This document shows positions 1-9,301 of a stretch of DNA of 64,000 bases, piece after piece. The stretch is from assembly GCF_004359215.1 (NCBI RefSeq), contig NC_090610.1, forward strand, positions 3,963,009 to 4,027,008, given 5' to 3'. A program made the position numbers and the translations under genes. Source of the stretch: Bremia lactucae (taxonomy: Eukaryota > Oomycota > Peronosporomycetes > Peronosporales > Peronosporaceae). The notes beneath the pieces were generated by a model. That model ran no database searches. It was not told where the DNA came from and was given only the letters and a program-made list of their open reading frames with translations. How positions within the stretch are numbered: the first letter of the stretch is position 1; each line of letters starts with the position of its first letter.

Positions 1-338
1 GTTACGCGAGGTATCTATAAAGATACGCTCGCAATACATATTAAATGATATCTATAGAGATAACATTTTAATTGGTAAAAATAGGTATTTGTATTTAATT
101 CTATTAAATATAAATCAGTCTGAAAACTACTTCCTACTTGGTAAGTGCGCACGAGGAGACGAGTTACCGCTCCCGTGACGACACTTAACCAGAGTTCTTA
201 GTGTGTTGGGTGAGGCCGCTAACGCGCCCACCACAACTGCCTCACTGCACGCAAGAGAAGCAGGTTGAACCGCTTCCTCGCTGTGCTAGGGTGTGTGCCT
301 AAGTAGAGCGTGGCCGCATTACGACGTGCCCGCCTACA
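1..338 (+). repeat. Partial LTR, family II (3' portion)
   Basis: Shares its sequence and the terminal CCCGCCTACA with the LTR at 14094-14588 and, reversed, with 31539-32068. The 5' end lies outside the window. Confidence 0.8.
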
Positions 339-728
339 CTTAGTATCTCAAGTGGTATGCTGGGGGAGCTAATAGTAGGCATGTCTTACTTAGCTACGAT
401 TAGGCACCATAAAATGTACATTAGTGCAGTTCACTAGTATAATTAATCAGTGTGAATTTACTTTTAAGCAAATGGAAAATTATCACCACTCATGTGACGT
501 ACGTGAAGTGACGTGAGGCACCACTCGCACTGAGGCAATGCGTAGTGGACTTGTACCGAAGCAGTACAAGTCAGTAGTGCCCCGTTACACCTGTTAGCAC
601 TCTGTAGTCCGTCCAAGGACCACAGTTCCATCATCTAACATGGACATGTTAGACGATAATGGAAATACGCGTCACGTTTAGCGTGATAGCTACTCCTTTC
701 TAAGTGACACAGAAAGGAGTGCTGTCGA

Positions 729-1270
729 ATGAGTTCGACCGTAGAGAACGATGCCATCTTGGCCATGCTGTCCGCTTTGGACAGAGATGCCCTCCATTCA
801 GCCATCGCCAAGCTCATACTATATAAGCTTGACGAGGTGAAGGAGAAAGTAGCCTTGATGAATCAGCAAGGCTCTCAACAGGCAGAAGTGTTAAGGTTAC
901 AACAGGTACAGACCCCTGTACCTGGGATGACGCACACGCATCTTCCCGAAGCCTTAAAGATTGATATTTCTAAGTATACAGGAGTCGAAGAAGAATCCCT
1001 GATAAGATGGTTTGTCGAGTTGTACGATGCCATAAGGGCTCGTCACTTCGTCGACGAGCAAATGCAAGTCGCATTTGCTCAGTAAAATTTGACAGGTCGT
1101 GCCAAAACTTGGGCACTAGGCCTTAAGTTGCGCGACCCATATGTCTTGGGTCGCAAGAGGCTTTTAAAGCCCGGCTCAAACAGACGTTTGAACCGCCTAG
1201 GGCTGAGTCCAGAGCTCGATCGGAGATTCTGAAACTCAAGCAAGGCAAGCGTGATGTTCACGCTTATGCC
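729..1270 (+). pseudogene. gag N-terminal fragment
   Basis: An ATG-started frame of 118 codons ends in TAA at 1083. The same frame continues past the stop with gag-like sequence (NLTGRAKTWALGLKLRDPYV), so the stop looks like a disabling mutation. The composition and the RWFVELYDAI...FVDEQMQVAFA pattern fit the retrotransposon gag (capsid-like) fold that precedes a zinc knuckle in Ty3/gypsy elements. No knuckle is visible. It lies about 390 bp downstream of the LTR end, as expected for a leader plus gag. The call rests on pattern and context, not on a full-length match. Confidence 0.6.
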
Positions 1271-1434
1271 ATTCAACGGCCCACGCACGTTCCATCCAAC
1301 ATGGACATTTAGATGATGAAGGATGGAGCTTCCAAGCTTCTCAAGAAGGTTTTTACGCAACGGGTGAGAAAATTTACTCATTTGTTTGACCTCGAATGGA
1401 AAGCGATTGAAAGAGTTCGGTCGTAGGCGGGTCA

Positions 1435-1740
1435 GTTGTTCGCGCTATGCTGTACACTCTAGGCAGAGATGAACAGCATGCGACTATAGCCGAGTTCATT
1501 TAACACAAACTTGAGGGGCCCAAGAGAAAGTAACCTTTCTTCACCAGCAAGGCTCTCATCACACAGAGGTGTTGAAAGAACAGGATGCTCAACAGTTGGA
1601 ACTGTTGAGATAGCAGCATGTATGTGCTGCTAATGGACCAACGCTACCACGTCGACCCGAAAGCTTAACGATAGAAATATCTAACTTTAAGGCAGTCGAA
1701 GGGACTCAAATCAGGTACTGAATTAGTCTAGTCATGTAAA
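1435..1740 (+). pseudogene. Second, diverged gag N-terminal copy
   Basis: This stretch repeats the gag start at 760-1010 in diverged form (matching blocks include CAGCAAGGCTCTCA, the CAGAGGTGTTGA/CAGAAGTGTTAA pair and the GATATTTC..AGTCGAAG region) but is broken by stops and small indels. It is either a second element nested in tandem or an internal duplication. Confidence 0.5.
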
Positions 1741-1871
1741 AGCAGCTACGGCGCAAATCAAGAAAAGCATTAGGCAGAAAGTATATAGATATATTAGGCG
1801 TTGATATTCATGCTCAGACTACCAAAGAAGCCTTGAAATACGAAGAAACTACCATATCTCAATTCACCTGC

Positions 1872-2396
1872 TTAATCAAGCAAAAACCCCAGCGACAAAA
1901 TGCCAATAGCCACGTATGTAACAATCTGATGCGGCAACCCGAATTGAATAGCTGTGGCCACGTTTTCGTAGCGCCGCGTTTTCGAGTCCGAGTCATTAAA
2001 AGACGACGACTCCAATGATTTGCGCCGTTTCATGGGAGATGGCGCTGGCGTCGACGTGTCACACGCTGCCACAAATTTGTCAAGACTCATTTGCAACGTC
2101 ATATTTTTCAAGTCAAAAGTCGCTTCGCACATTGGAATATCCAAATCGTCCATCGAGCCGATCATTCCTTGGCAAGCTTTTGACTTGCACAGAGCCGACT
2201 GCTCAGTCTTCGTTAAGCTCATATGAGGCGGGATCAAGAAATTCAGCTGACTGTCTTGACGACATTGACTCACTTGATTGCTCACGTCGTTAAATACGCC
2301 CAAGTCCGTCGAGGTGCACGGCCTCGCATAAATGGAATCACGCCCGGCTATCATCAGCAGAATCAAAAATTGAGAGTTCGCAAAAATGTTCATCAT
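1872..2396 (-). CDS. Elicitin-like secreted protein with C-terminal hydrophobic tail
   Basis: Elicitins are oomycete-specific secreted sterol-binding proteins; the elicitin-like group often carries long C-terminal extensions and GPI anchors. From the ATG at 2396 the product has 174 residues: a signal peptide (about residues 1-24), then six cysteines spaced C-X17-C-X24-C-X4-C-X14-C-X21-C. The X4 and X14 spacings are those of canonical elicitins. A Ser/Thr/Pro-rich linker with basic clusters follows, and a hydrophobic segment at the extreme C-terminus looks like a GPI-addition signal. The same frame has an earlier ATG at 2474, but that start would put 26 polar residues ahead of the signal peptide, so 2396 is preferred. 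No intron is needed. Sterol binding and any plant recognition are family knowledge, not shown here. Confidence 0.85.
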   Translation of the reverse strand: MMNIFANSQFLILLMIAGRDSIYARPCTSTDLGVFNDVSNQVSQCRQDSQLNFLIPPHMSLTKTEQSALCKSKACQGMIGSMDDLDIPMCEATFDLKNMTLQMSLDKFVAACDTSTPAPSPMKRRKSLESSSFNDSDSKTRRYENVATAIQFGLPHQIVTYVAIGILSLGFLLD

Positions 2397-2479
2397 TTGT
2401 TTGTCTAGTATCGCTTGCGTTGAGCACAGTCGATTGAGAAGTGAGTCGAATATTGCACGAAATCTTTGTGTCATTTTCC

Positions 2480-3100
2480 ATCTATCGTCACGAATGTCAG
2501 CGCTTGGCGGAATCGTAAAGCTCTAAGATTTTCATCGAAACCCGATACGGCCTTTTCTCGTCATTTCCAGTGTGAATGCGAGGTGTGACGATACAGCATT
2601 CTGACACATAAGATGAAACCACGTCTTGAGAGCTTTAGGGTGACGACGACCTTTATGTTTCAAGACTTCTGCGAAAATTTCTTGGATATATCAAGATCTA
2701 TTCTGATACACTCAATAAGCTGCGAAGAGGTGCACCCATACGTCATCGGAACAGGGTGTACCTCAGCAATGCCACGAATAAAATACTTTGAGCAGCTCCT
2801 CTTTCTCATATGTAAAATATACAGCATGTTCCAGCGCGTTTCTGCTTGATGATGCAAATTTTCGATCGGACGTTACGCAACTGGAGCTAGAATTACAAAC
2901 TCGTCGTATGTTTGCTCCTGTCGCTATTTTTTTCGCTTCATCTATACCCGAAGCGATTTATTGTTTGCAGCTCGTCGTTCAGCCTATCTTTACGTTTCAT
3001 GCTGAAGTACAGTCGACTCAATCTGCTGCGTCTTTTTTCTCTAATTTATCGAGCTCAATTGCAAACTCTTGGTCGTACTCACAATAAATGTACAAGTACT
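2480..3100 (-). pseudogene. Decayed reading frame upstream of the elicitin gene, unrecognised
   Basis: One minus-strand frame gives protein-like stretches separated by stops, for example GANIRRVCNSSSSCVTSDRK, FTYEKEELLKVFYSWHC and LYIQEIFAEVLKHKGRR. The spacing suggests a former gene of about 170-200 codons with several nonsense changes. The family is not recognised; the helical, charged composition would suit an effector or a repeat protein, but no diagnostic motif is present. It could be unconstrained sequence that happens to read well. Confidence 0.25.
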
Positions 3101-3384
3101 CGTCATAGATGCAATTGCATCAGCTCCGTAGCCTACAAAAGTTGCTCTTTGCCTCATTGGTTTTGTCAACGTCAAAAGTCTCAATTCAATTAGTATCCAT
3201 TATGGGTAACTTGCAAAGTTTTCACGTGAGCAATTTTTTTAAAAGCTTTTAGTATGGAGTTTTATTAACTCGATAAATTTAAAGCTACGAATTTGAAGAT
3301 TAAAGTGCTAGAATTCTATTACTTTGCTTAGTATAGATATTCGTATGTGAGATTACTTATCTATCTTATTGATACAGGCGTAAG

Positions 3385-4771
3385 CTAATCTCCATCGAGC
3401 CAATGAAAGATTCGGTGAGTCATCTCGACCCCAAGAAACAGCGAGCCATTGGCCGGAAATGCTCGCAGCACTGCTGCAGACCAACCACGGTAGAATCCGT
3501 GGATTCCAAGCTCAGAGTACACTGCATGAAAAGCTTTATTGAGCGACAGTGAACCAACTGAGCTGGCCGTTTGCATTCGTGACTTGAGCACGTCCGCCGG
3601 AAACATGATGGCCCAGCTCGTGGCACCGGCAAGGCCGCCACTAGCAAGAATAGCGGCAGGATTTAGATCGTTCTTGGACTCTTTATGAAGCAATTTTGTC
3701 AAACAGGATGTAAATGCATGGTACGATCCAAAAAAGAAGAAGCTGAATGGCACATCGCGCAGTAGCAGTGCGCTGTAGCCTCGAAATAAACCTTTAAGAC
3801 CGTGTTCTTTGGCCACTTTTACGAAACAGTCCCATGGACCATGATAACCTGTATAAATGAATCCAGTAAGAATTAAAATTATGGCCAGTAATTAGCACGT
3901 ACGTCCTCCACCGCGCTGAAATTGTAGCTTGCATTTAATATTTTCTGGTACGGTAATCGCCTGCATAATCGCAGCAAACAAACTCATAAGTGATACAAAT
4001 GGCTGCATAGCGCCAANNNNNNNNNNNNNNNNNNNNNNNNNNNNNNNNNNNNNNNNNNNNNNNNNNNNNNNNNNNNNNNNNNNNNNNNNNNNNNNNNNNN
4101 NNNNNNNNNNNNNNNNAATTCAAAGCTACAATTTGAAGATGAAAGTGCTAGATTTCTATTACTTTGCTTGAGTATAGATATTCGTATGTGAGATTACTTA
4201 TCTATCTTATTGATACAGGCGTAAGCTAATCTCCATCGAGCCAATGAAAGATTCGGTGAGTCATCTCGACCCCAAGAAACAGCGAGTCATTGGCCGGAAA
4301 TGCTCGCAGCACTGCTGCAGACCAACCACGGTAGAATCNNNNNNNNNNNNNNNNNNNNNNNNNNNNNNNNNNNNNNNNNNNNNNNNNNNNNNNNNNNNNN
4401 NCCGTGGCGGAAAAGCAGCCAGCAAATGAACCCATACAGGCTTCGTCCAATGTCGTCAGCTCGTACTCCTGCTCGTGCGCAGCACGCTTCTTTGCGTGAA
4501 GCGCCAGTACAGTGCGTTTGGCAAACCCATTAGCGCTGAAAAGCACCGAATTTTCGATGATAGAGCTGGACAAAGCCGGCACCGCTCCCTTCCAGAGCGC
4601 GAAGAGACCTTCTTCCGTGGCGATGCGGCGAAAGGCGTCAGTCACACCGCTGTACGCATCCTTACTACCTTGTGTTTGTAACCGCACTTTAACAACCTCG
4701 AAAGGTAGCCCGGCGTATACGCAGCAAAAGGCACCCATTACGCCTGAGAAGGTCTCCCGAGGATCCAACAT
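3385..4771 (-). CDS. Mitochondrial carrier family (SLC25) protein, ornithine-carrier-like, split by assembly gaps
   Basis: Carriers of this family exchange metabolites across the inner mitochondrial membrane. The N-terminal exon (4771 to about 4402) carries repeat 1 with the PFEVVKVRLQTQG signature. It breaks off at GSFAGCFSAT beside a gap. The next exon begins about 3963 after an acceptor ATGCAG and carries the repeat 2 signature (PENIKCKLQFQ). A short intron (about 3858-3905, GTACGT...ACAG) precedes the final exon (to 3385) with the repeat 3 signature PADVLKSRMQT and RDVPFSFFFFGSYHAF. Three signatures are present, so the gene was complete; length is about 300 residues, normal for SLC25. RDVP..FFFFG and the terminal GWSAAVLRAFPANGSLFL resemble ornithine/basic amino acid carriers, but the substrate is a guess. 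A second copy of the 3' end sits between the gaps. Confidence 0.8.
4017..4116. other. Assembly gap (100 N)
   Basis: A run of exactly 100 undetermined bases inside the carrier gene; the round number suggests unknown true length. Confidence 0.99.
4117..4338 (-). repeat. Second copy of the carrier gene 3' end (matches 3285-3498)
   Basis: This island between two gaps repeats the last ~35 codons and the downstream flank of the carrier gene at about 97% identity, with a Gly-to-Asp change and several small indels in the flank. It may be a collapsed tandem paralogue or a divergent allele placed by scaffolding. Reading it as the 3' end of the exon at 4402-4771 would omit repeats 2 and 3 of the carrier. 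Confidence 0.8.
4339..4401. other. Assembly gap (63 N)
   Basis: Undetermined bases between the duplicated 3' end and the N-terminal carrier exon. Confidence 0.99.
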
Positions 4772-5151
4772 CCTGGAAGATGAGGCCGGTAACGGCGGCT
4801 GTTAAAGAACCACGATATTAGTTTCCTGATTTGTAATAAGTTTAATTTTATTCTTGTCTGGAAAAGTCGAAATTTGATTTTGTAAATTGTTTTGTCGTTT
4901 ACATCAAACTTTGTTCATCGAAATATTAAAAATTAAAATATTCAAGGGCAGTATCTGATCGTCACAGTAAGTCATCAGTTGACCAATTATTTTAATGATG
5001 TATGTCACCACAAGTTATCATGAATTCAAATATTATTTAATGGGAAAAACTCAGACAAGCTTATTTTGCATACGCCTGTGATTGGTCGGAATTTTGTACC
5101 TTACTCTTAAGCCCTAGATCTAAGCTACCGCTACATGTACACCCCTCTTTG
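4772..5151. other. Non-coding spacer holding a short dispersed repeat (5057-5130)
   Basis: AT-rich sequence without a supported gene. Positions 5057-5130 match 20910-20982 closely, beginning AAGCTTATTTTGCATACGCC in both. The nature of this repeat is unknown. Confidence 0.6.
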
Positions 5152-5406
5152 CTATTTGTACGCCCCCAACGCTTCGTAGATATCGCGCACGGTCTCAAAG
5201 GGCATCTTCGACTCGTTAAACACGAGCATGTACGACGTCAAGGCGTAAATTGATACTATCACCATATTAAACAATAAATGCGTCCGAATAACCCAGCCAG
5301 ACCGCATGATCGTTATGCAAATTTGTTCTGTCGAGAAATGCGACGCTCTTCGAAAATCAAGAAACTTGGGTTTGGCATAGGTGTATAATTTCGAGAACCG
5401 TGCGAT
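5152..5406 (-). pseudogene. C-terminal fragment of a membrane protein, unrecognised
   Basis: An 84-codon open stretch ends at a stop at 5152-5154 and has no ATG at its upstream edge. It reads as a soluble part, a hydrophobic segment (THLLFNMVIVSIYALTSYM) and an amphipathic tail (MPFETVRDIYEALGAY). It looks like the last exon of a gene whose upstream part is missing or scrambled, because the sequence immediately upstream reads better on the other strand. No family is recognised. Confidence 0.4.
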
Positions 5407-5444
5407 TTAGTCGCGACTAAGGACACGAGGACCATTCAGGAAGG

Positions 5445-5835
5445 CATGACATTTATGTCGCGTTTGGGTTCAATGAGATTTCGATTCCCGAATCCCAGCG
5501 CAAGAAGAAAAACCTGGACAGCTACGCCGTGTTCTCGCTGACAGGGTCGTCGTGTTAGCGAATGAAATTAAGTGTTTACGAAAGCTCTTAAAGCGTGGGG
5601 AAACGTGTGGTATGATATCGAAGACGAAACGGACGTGAAAGATGAAAAGACGTCAAAGACGGATAGTATGAACAATGGAGAGGTGAATACGTCGTTTATG
5701 GGTACGCAGAACCAAGTGGGCCTCGAATCAGCAGCAGGCATTGGTAGGCAAGGAAACGGACCAGGAACGTCGGGATCGCCATCAAGCCAAGCTCATTTGA
5801 AGAAACGGAAAGAAGCCATGCGTCGGTTAGAGTAA
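5445..5835 (+). pseudogene. Broken plus-strand coding fragment, unrecognised
   Basis: Two frames in succession look protein-like: HDIYVAFGFNEISIPESQRK..., ending at a TAG near 5557, then FTKALKAWGNVWYDIEDETD... running to a stop at 5835. The second part is rich in Asp/Glu, then Gly/Ser/Asn, and ends in a basic helix (AHLKKRKEAMRRLE). A frameshift or a missed intron would join them. There is no known domain. Together with the minus-strand fragment at 5152-5406 it suggests a disrupted gene neighbourhood. Confidence 0.35.
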
Positions 5836-6408
5836 CAGAATCCCAACTTGTCGGATGATATCAAGAAATAAAAACGCATTTAGGCGTGAGCGGCCCTCAA
5901 CAGTACTTATCCAAGTTACGCAAGCGTTAACCAGTGATGGTCGACATGCGTGCTGAGGCAGTTACTCTTCCGATCACTGGCGTTACCGTGCAAATTCACT
6001 TCTCTACGATTAAGAATGTCAGCAGCTTGAAATGGCACAAGGCGGCGTCAGCGTCGAGATAAGTGAGGCAGTGCATCAGCTGTTTTGAGTGCGATATTTT
6101 TTTACAGAGGAATTTGGAAGTAAATTGAGAGTATAACATAGAAAATACACGATGGAAATAGACCAATGTAATCCGAAAAAAAAGATTCACGACGATGCAA
6201 TCTGTGGCATGGATGTTTCGGGTTGCGATCTTATGGATTTGATAGTAAATTGAGTGTACATCACCGAGACTTCACGATGGAGAAAGAACGAGTAAAAATG
6301 ACATGGAGAAAGGCGCCACGATGATATGTCATTTTTTATCTGGAAAAGCATAGTAATTAGTGATTCGTCGCGAAATAAGCGGCATGGAAAACAGCAGGTA
6401 AATTGACA
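5836..6408. other. Non-coding spacer
   Basis: No supported gene. Two similar blocks about 120 bp apart (near 6118 and 6244, both with AGTAAATTGAG and CACGATGGA) are a faint internal duplication. The family I LTR of element A starts at 6409. Confidence 0.5.
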
Positions 6409-6883
6409 TGTAGCGGAGCTACCTCGCTTTCAAAGTCAAAGGAAGACTTTAAGACTCAGAGAGTCACTTAGTTCTATTGAAATAATGGGTTTAACAACTC
6501 AAGGAGCGGTCAAAGTATTAAAGCTTAAGGAATCAAGGGATTCAGGGGTTCGTAGAACCAAGTGGCAACTAGTGCCCAAGAAGAAATACCTTAGAAAGGC
6601 TTCTATCTCTTACAGATCAATGCGCAAGCCTTCGAAATGCACTTAACGCTTTAAGATCGAAAGGGGGACTGAACTTTATATGTTTATTTAGAATCTAAAA
6701 ACCTTACCCTAGCTAATTAAAATAGATTTTGGCCGCCAGATTTATATCTGGCGGCGACCGCATTTGTTACCTTTAATATATGGGATATAAGTAACTATCT
6801 ATTTTAAAATTAGATAAAAGGGTATTTGCCCATAAAGGAAATGTACTACAATAACGGTTCTCCAACCAATGTGGGCCCCAACA
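6409..6883 (-). repeat. 3' LTR of element A
   Basis: 475 bp; on the minus strand it begins TGTTGGGGCC and ends GCTACA. The polypurine tract is just inside at 6884-6896 (minus strand GATGGGGAGGGCG). It holds the 24-bp hairpin GCCGCCAGAT-N4-ATCTGGCGGC at 6732-6755. Confidence 0.88.
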
Positions 6884-6995
6884 CGCCCTCCCCATCAGAC
6901 TATTGACACCGAGTGACAACATTTGCTTCATATACTCTTTGAGGTTGGAACTTAAACAGCTAACCGTTCGGTTGTGTTTCTCTTTCCCTTGTCTC

Positions 6996-7979
6996 ATGAC
7001 AATCAAGTGCGATTCACAGACTGTCAGCACATTCCTCGACGATGAGGGAATAATGAGCTTTAAAAGTCACTCTTAATCATAGGACGAAGAAAAAGAGCGA
7101 CGTTCGCTCACGCCTTCTCCTCCGGATGAACGTCGGCGGGCCCCGCATCCGTTCCCAGAATGTGGTGCCGCTGATGTCGTAACTGCGTTGAGCAGGACAC
7201 GGGACCCTGAGTCCAATATCATTTCAAATCCGCTCGATGAAGAGCAAGAGCGGATAATCCTCATAGAGGAAAGAGCTCGTCGTCGAGCTGCCGAGATAGC
7301 GAAAGCTAAAGCTGATAGTGAATGTAGATTCACTCCGCTTCGTGCGGACGAGCGTCTCAAAGAGATAGCGGGTCGTAGCTTGGCCATCTGGATCTCTGGT
7401 GACCCGGCGAAAACGCCGGAGGAGATCGCTGCCCGCGACGCTCTTCATGAGCAATACCTTACGCCAAAGGTAATGACGCGAAGCCAGTATCTGACGCGTT
7501 TACGTGATCAAGCCCGTGGGGCTTCGGTGACTTCCATGAGGATTATTCCGATCGTTTTGTTTCCAAACGAAACAAGGACTGAAAACGAAGTCTCATTTGA
7601 GAACTGGATTCACCGGGCCCGCAAACTTCGTAATATCTGGAATATCAGAGAGTCTGCGGATAGAGGTGATGTTTGTTCGGAACGGAAGCTTCGCTTCGAC
7701 TTCGCTAAGCTTAAGGTGAAAGGCCAGTTACGTTCGGCATTTATGCCACAAAACGAAGAAAGGCCTAGCCGATATTTCAGTGTTCGGTTGACCGTACAAC
7801 CAAGGATCGAAGCCGCCCTGAAGCTTTTAGATCCACCTAATCTCACGTTTAGTGGTGGGGAGCGTCGTTTGACGCGAATTGACCCTGAGCTTGGCGCTCA
7901 AAAACGTCAACGGCGTACGGGCAATCTTGCCGAAGAGGTTCCTCTAACTCCCAAGAGATTTCAGAAGAGGGGTACCTAG
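6996..7979 (+). pseudogene. Antisense accessory ORF of family I element (copy in A)
   Basis: The frame runs opposite to gag-pol, between the chromodomain region and the 3' LTR. A plausible ATG is at 6996 (MTIKCDSQT...). Two early frameshifts break it, after which the frame from 7083 is open to a TAG at 7977, about 298 codons. The protein is highly charged: an Arg/Glu-rich helical stretch (EERARRRAAEIAKAKA) follows a Pro/Arg-rich start, then a block with NEVSFENWIHRARKLRNIWN and RKLRFDFAKLK. About 20 codons from the end of that block A lacks one base compared with C, so its last ~60 codons are in an altered frame that runs antisense to the chromodomain. No family is recognised. Equivalent sequence exists in C (minus) and, diverged and truncated, in B (minus). 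It is annotated as broken, but it was probably a real protein once. Confidence 0.6.
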
Positions 7980-9301
7980 CCACTTCACCAGATACTGGTA
8001 TTAGCCTTCACGACGACGTCGCTTTAAAACTTTCTCCACATGAAAGTGAAGGTTCCCCAGCGCAGGAGGGGGCCGAAATTTCTGCGGAAGCATTTGATGC
8101 TCTACGGCACAGGTCCTTGCTCGGGTTGAGAGCTCTTTTGAGGCGGTTCGGGACCGTCTTTCGACGCTGGACCGTCAGCAGCCTCGTTTAGAGGGCCAGT
8201 TGGATATCCTGGTGAGGATGCAACAATCTGCGGCACGACCGTCTGTCTCGGCGCAAGCGACTTCAAGTCCATGTGGGAAGGGTCTCGATATGGCTTAAGC
8301 AAGCCAACGTAGAACACTGGTGTATGCAGCTTGCTGGGAAGGTTTAGCGTATAAGCTAGGCCTTTCTTGGCCACGACCGTAAATGGTCCAATAAAGCGCA
8401 ATTTGGTCTTGAAGACCGCGGAAATCAAGTTGGTAGATAGGTTTTTAGTGTTTAGTAAAATTCGGTCTCCGACTGCCTTTGGCATCTGCTTGTTCTTTTT
8501 GTTTGTCTTAGGTATCAGCCATCGTATCCCTTACATGTCTTAAGACACTAAATCGCGTCGCGAGAAACTCGCTTACGTTTCCGAACGGTAACAGGGCTGA
8601 TATCAGCAAGCCTATCGGCTAATTCCCCCCCCACCAAGTCCTGAACCACGCAGTGGTATCTTTAATGGAACGCGCGGGTGGGTAAGACCGTTTACATAGA
8701 ACGGAGTATAGCCTGTAGAGGCATGAACAGCGTTCAATTGCCACTGTCAAACCATGTTGTCGAAACCTGCGATCGATAAACAGCTTAGCTGTACCCTCTC
8801 CATCAATGGAATCCGGCACGGCCGCTAAGTAAGCCATTTTGCTCAAACGGTCAACAAAGACCACTTTACCGGAGTTACCGGCTGAATCTTTCGGTAGTCC
8901 AAATAAAATCCATACTAATGGACTCCAAGCAACCTATGGGGACGAGAAGACTCGCCAGTGGCGCAGCAGCATGTGCCGAGGGTTTAACCCGTTGGCACGT
9001 TTCGCATGTGCGAACATATGTGCTGACCCATTTATAAAATTTGGGCCACCAATAACTCTGGCTTATAGAGCCGTGAGGTCTTTTCTCTACCGAGATGACC
9101 ACCAAGGACAGTATCGTGTGCCTCATAGAGGATTCGGTACTTCAAATCCTCATCATCAGGAACAATGACACGCGGAGGGTCCGCGATGTCTGTGCAATAA
9201 AGCAACAGTTCGTTATCGATAGAAAATCGATGTAACCTTGCACGCCAACGTGCCAGCAATCTAATAACTGAATCAGAGATCTTTAGAGCAGAGCTACACA
9301 C
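7980..9301 (-). pseudogene. Integrase and chromodomain region of element A
   Basis: The HHCC zinc-binding part reads H-DTVLGGHLGREKTSRLY... with CETCQRVKPS, and the start of the catalytic core reads SISMDFIWTTE and VVFVDRLSKMAYLAAV. The core is then deleted: IDRRFRQHGLTVA is followed directly by sequence from far downstream, which removes the second Asp and the Glu of the DDE triad. After a shift, the C-terminal region (KTKLRFIGPFTVVAKKG, HTPVFYVGLLKPYRDPSH) and a decayed chromodomain follow. Element C has the same deletion. Confidence 0.85.

Larger units (their letters stand above)
1..1740 (+). mobile_element. Decayed Ty3/gypsy element (family II-type LTR), 5' part
   Basis: The window opens inside an LTR that ends at 338. 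It is followed by a leader, an open gag N-terminus at 729-1085, and further decayed gag sequence to about 1740. No protease, reverse transcriptase or integrase follows; the next recognisable sequence is an elicitin gene on the other strand. The LTR matches the LTRs at 14094-14588 and 31539-32068. The gag is different from the gag of the 14094 element, so related LTRs here serve at least two internal sequences. Confidence 0.75.

Noticed and set aside
2788..3193. Plus-strand frames upstream of the carrier gene
   Set aside because: Low-complexity Ser/Phe/Leu content; the minus strand of the same stretch reads more like a decayed gene.
7073..7454. Minus-strand frames under the antisense ORF of element A
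   Set aside because: In pol orientation they show no integrase, chromodomain or other pol homology and change arbitrarily between copies; the plus-strand frame is the conserved one.
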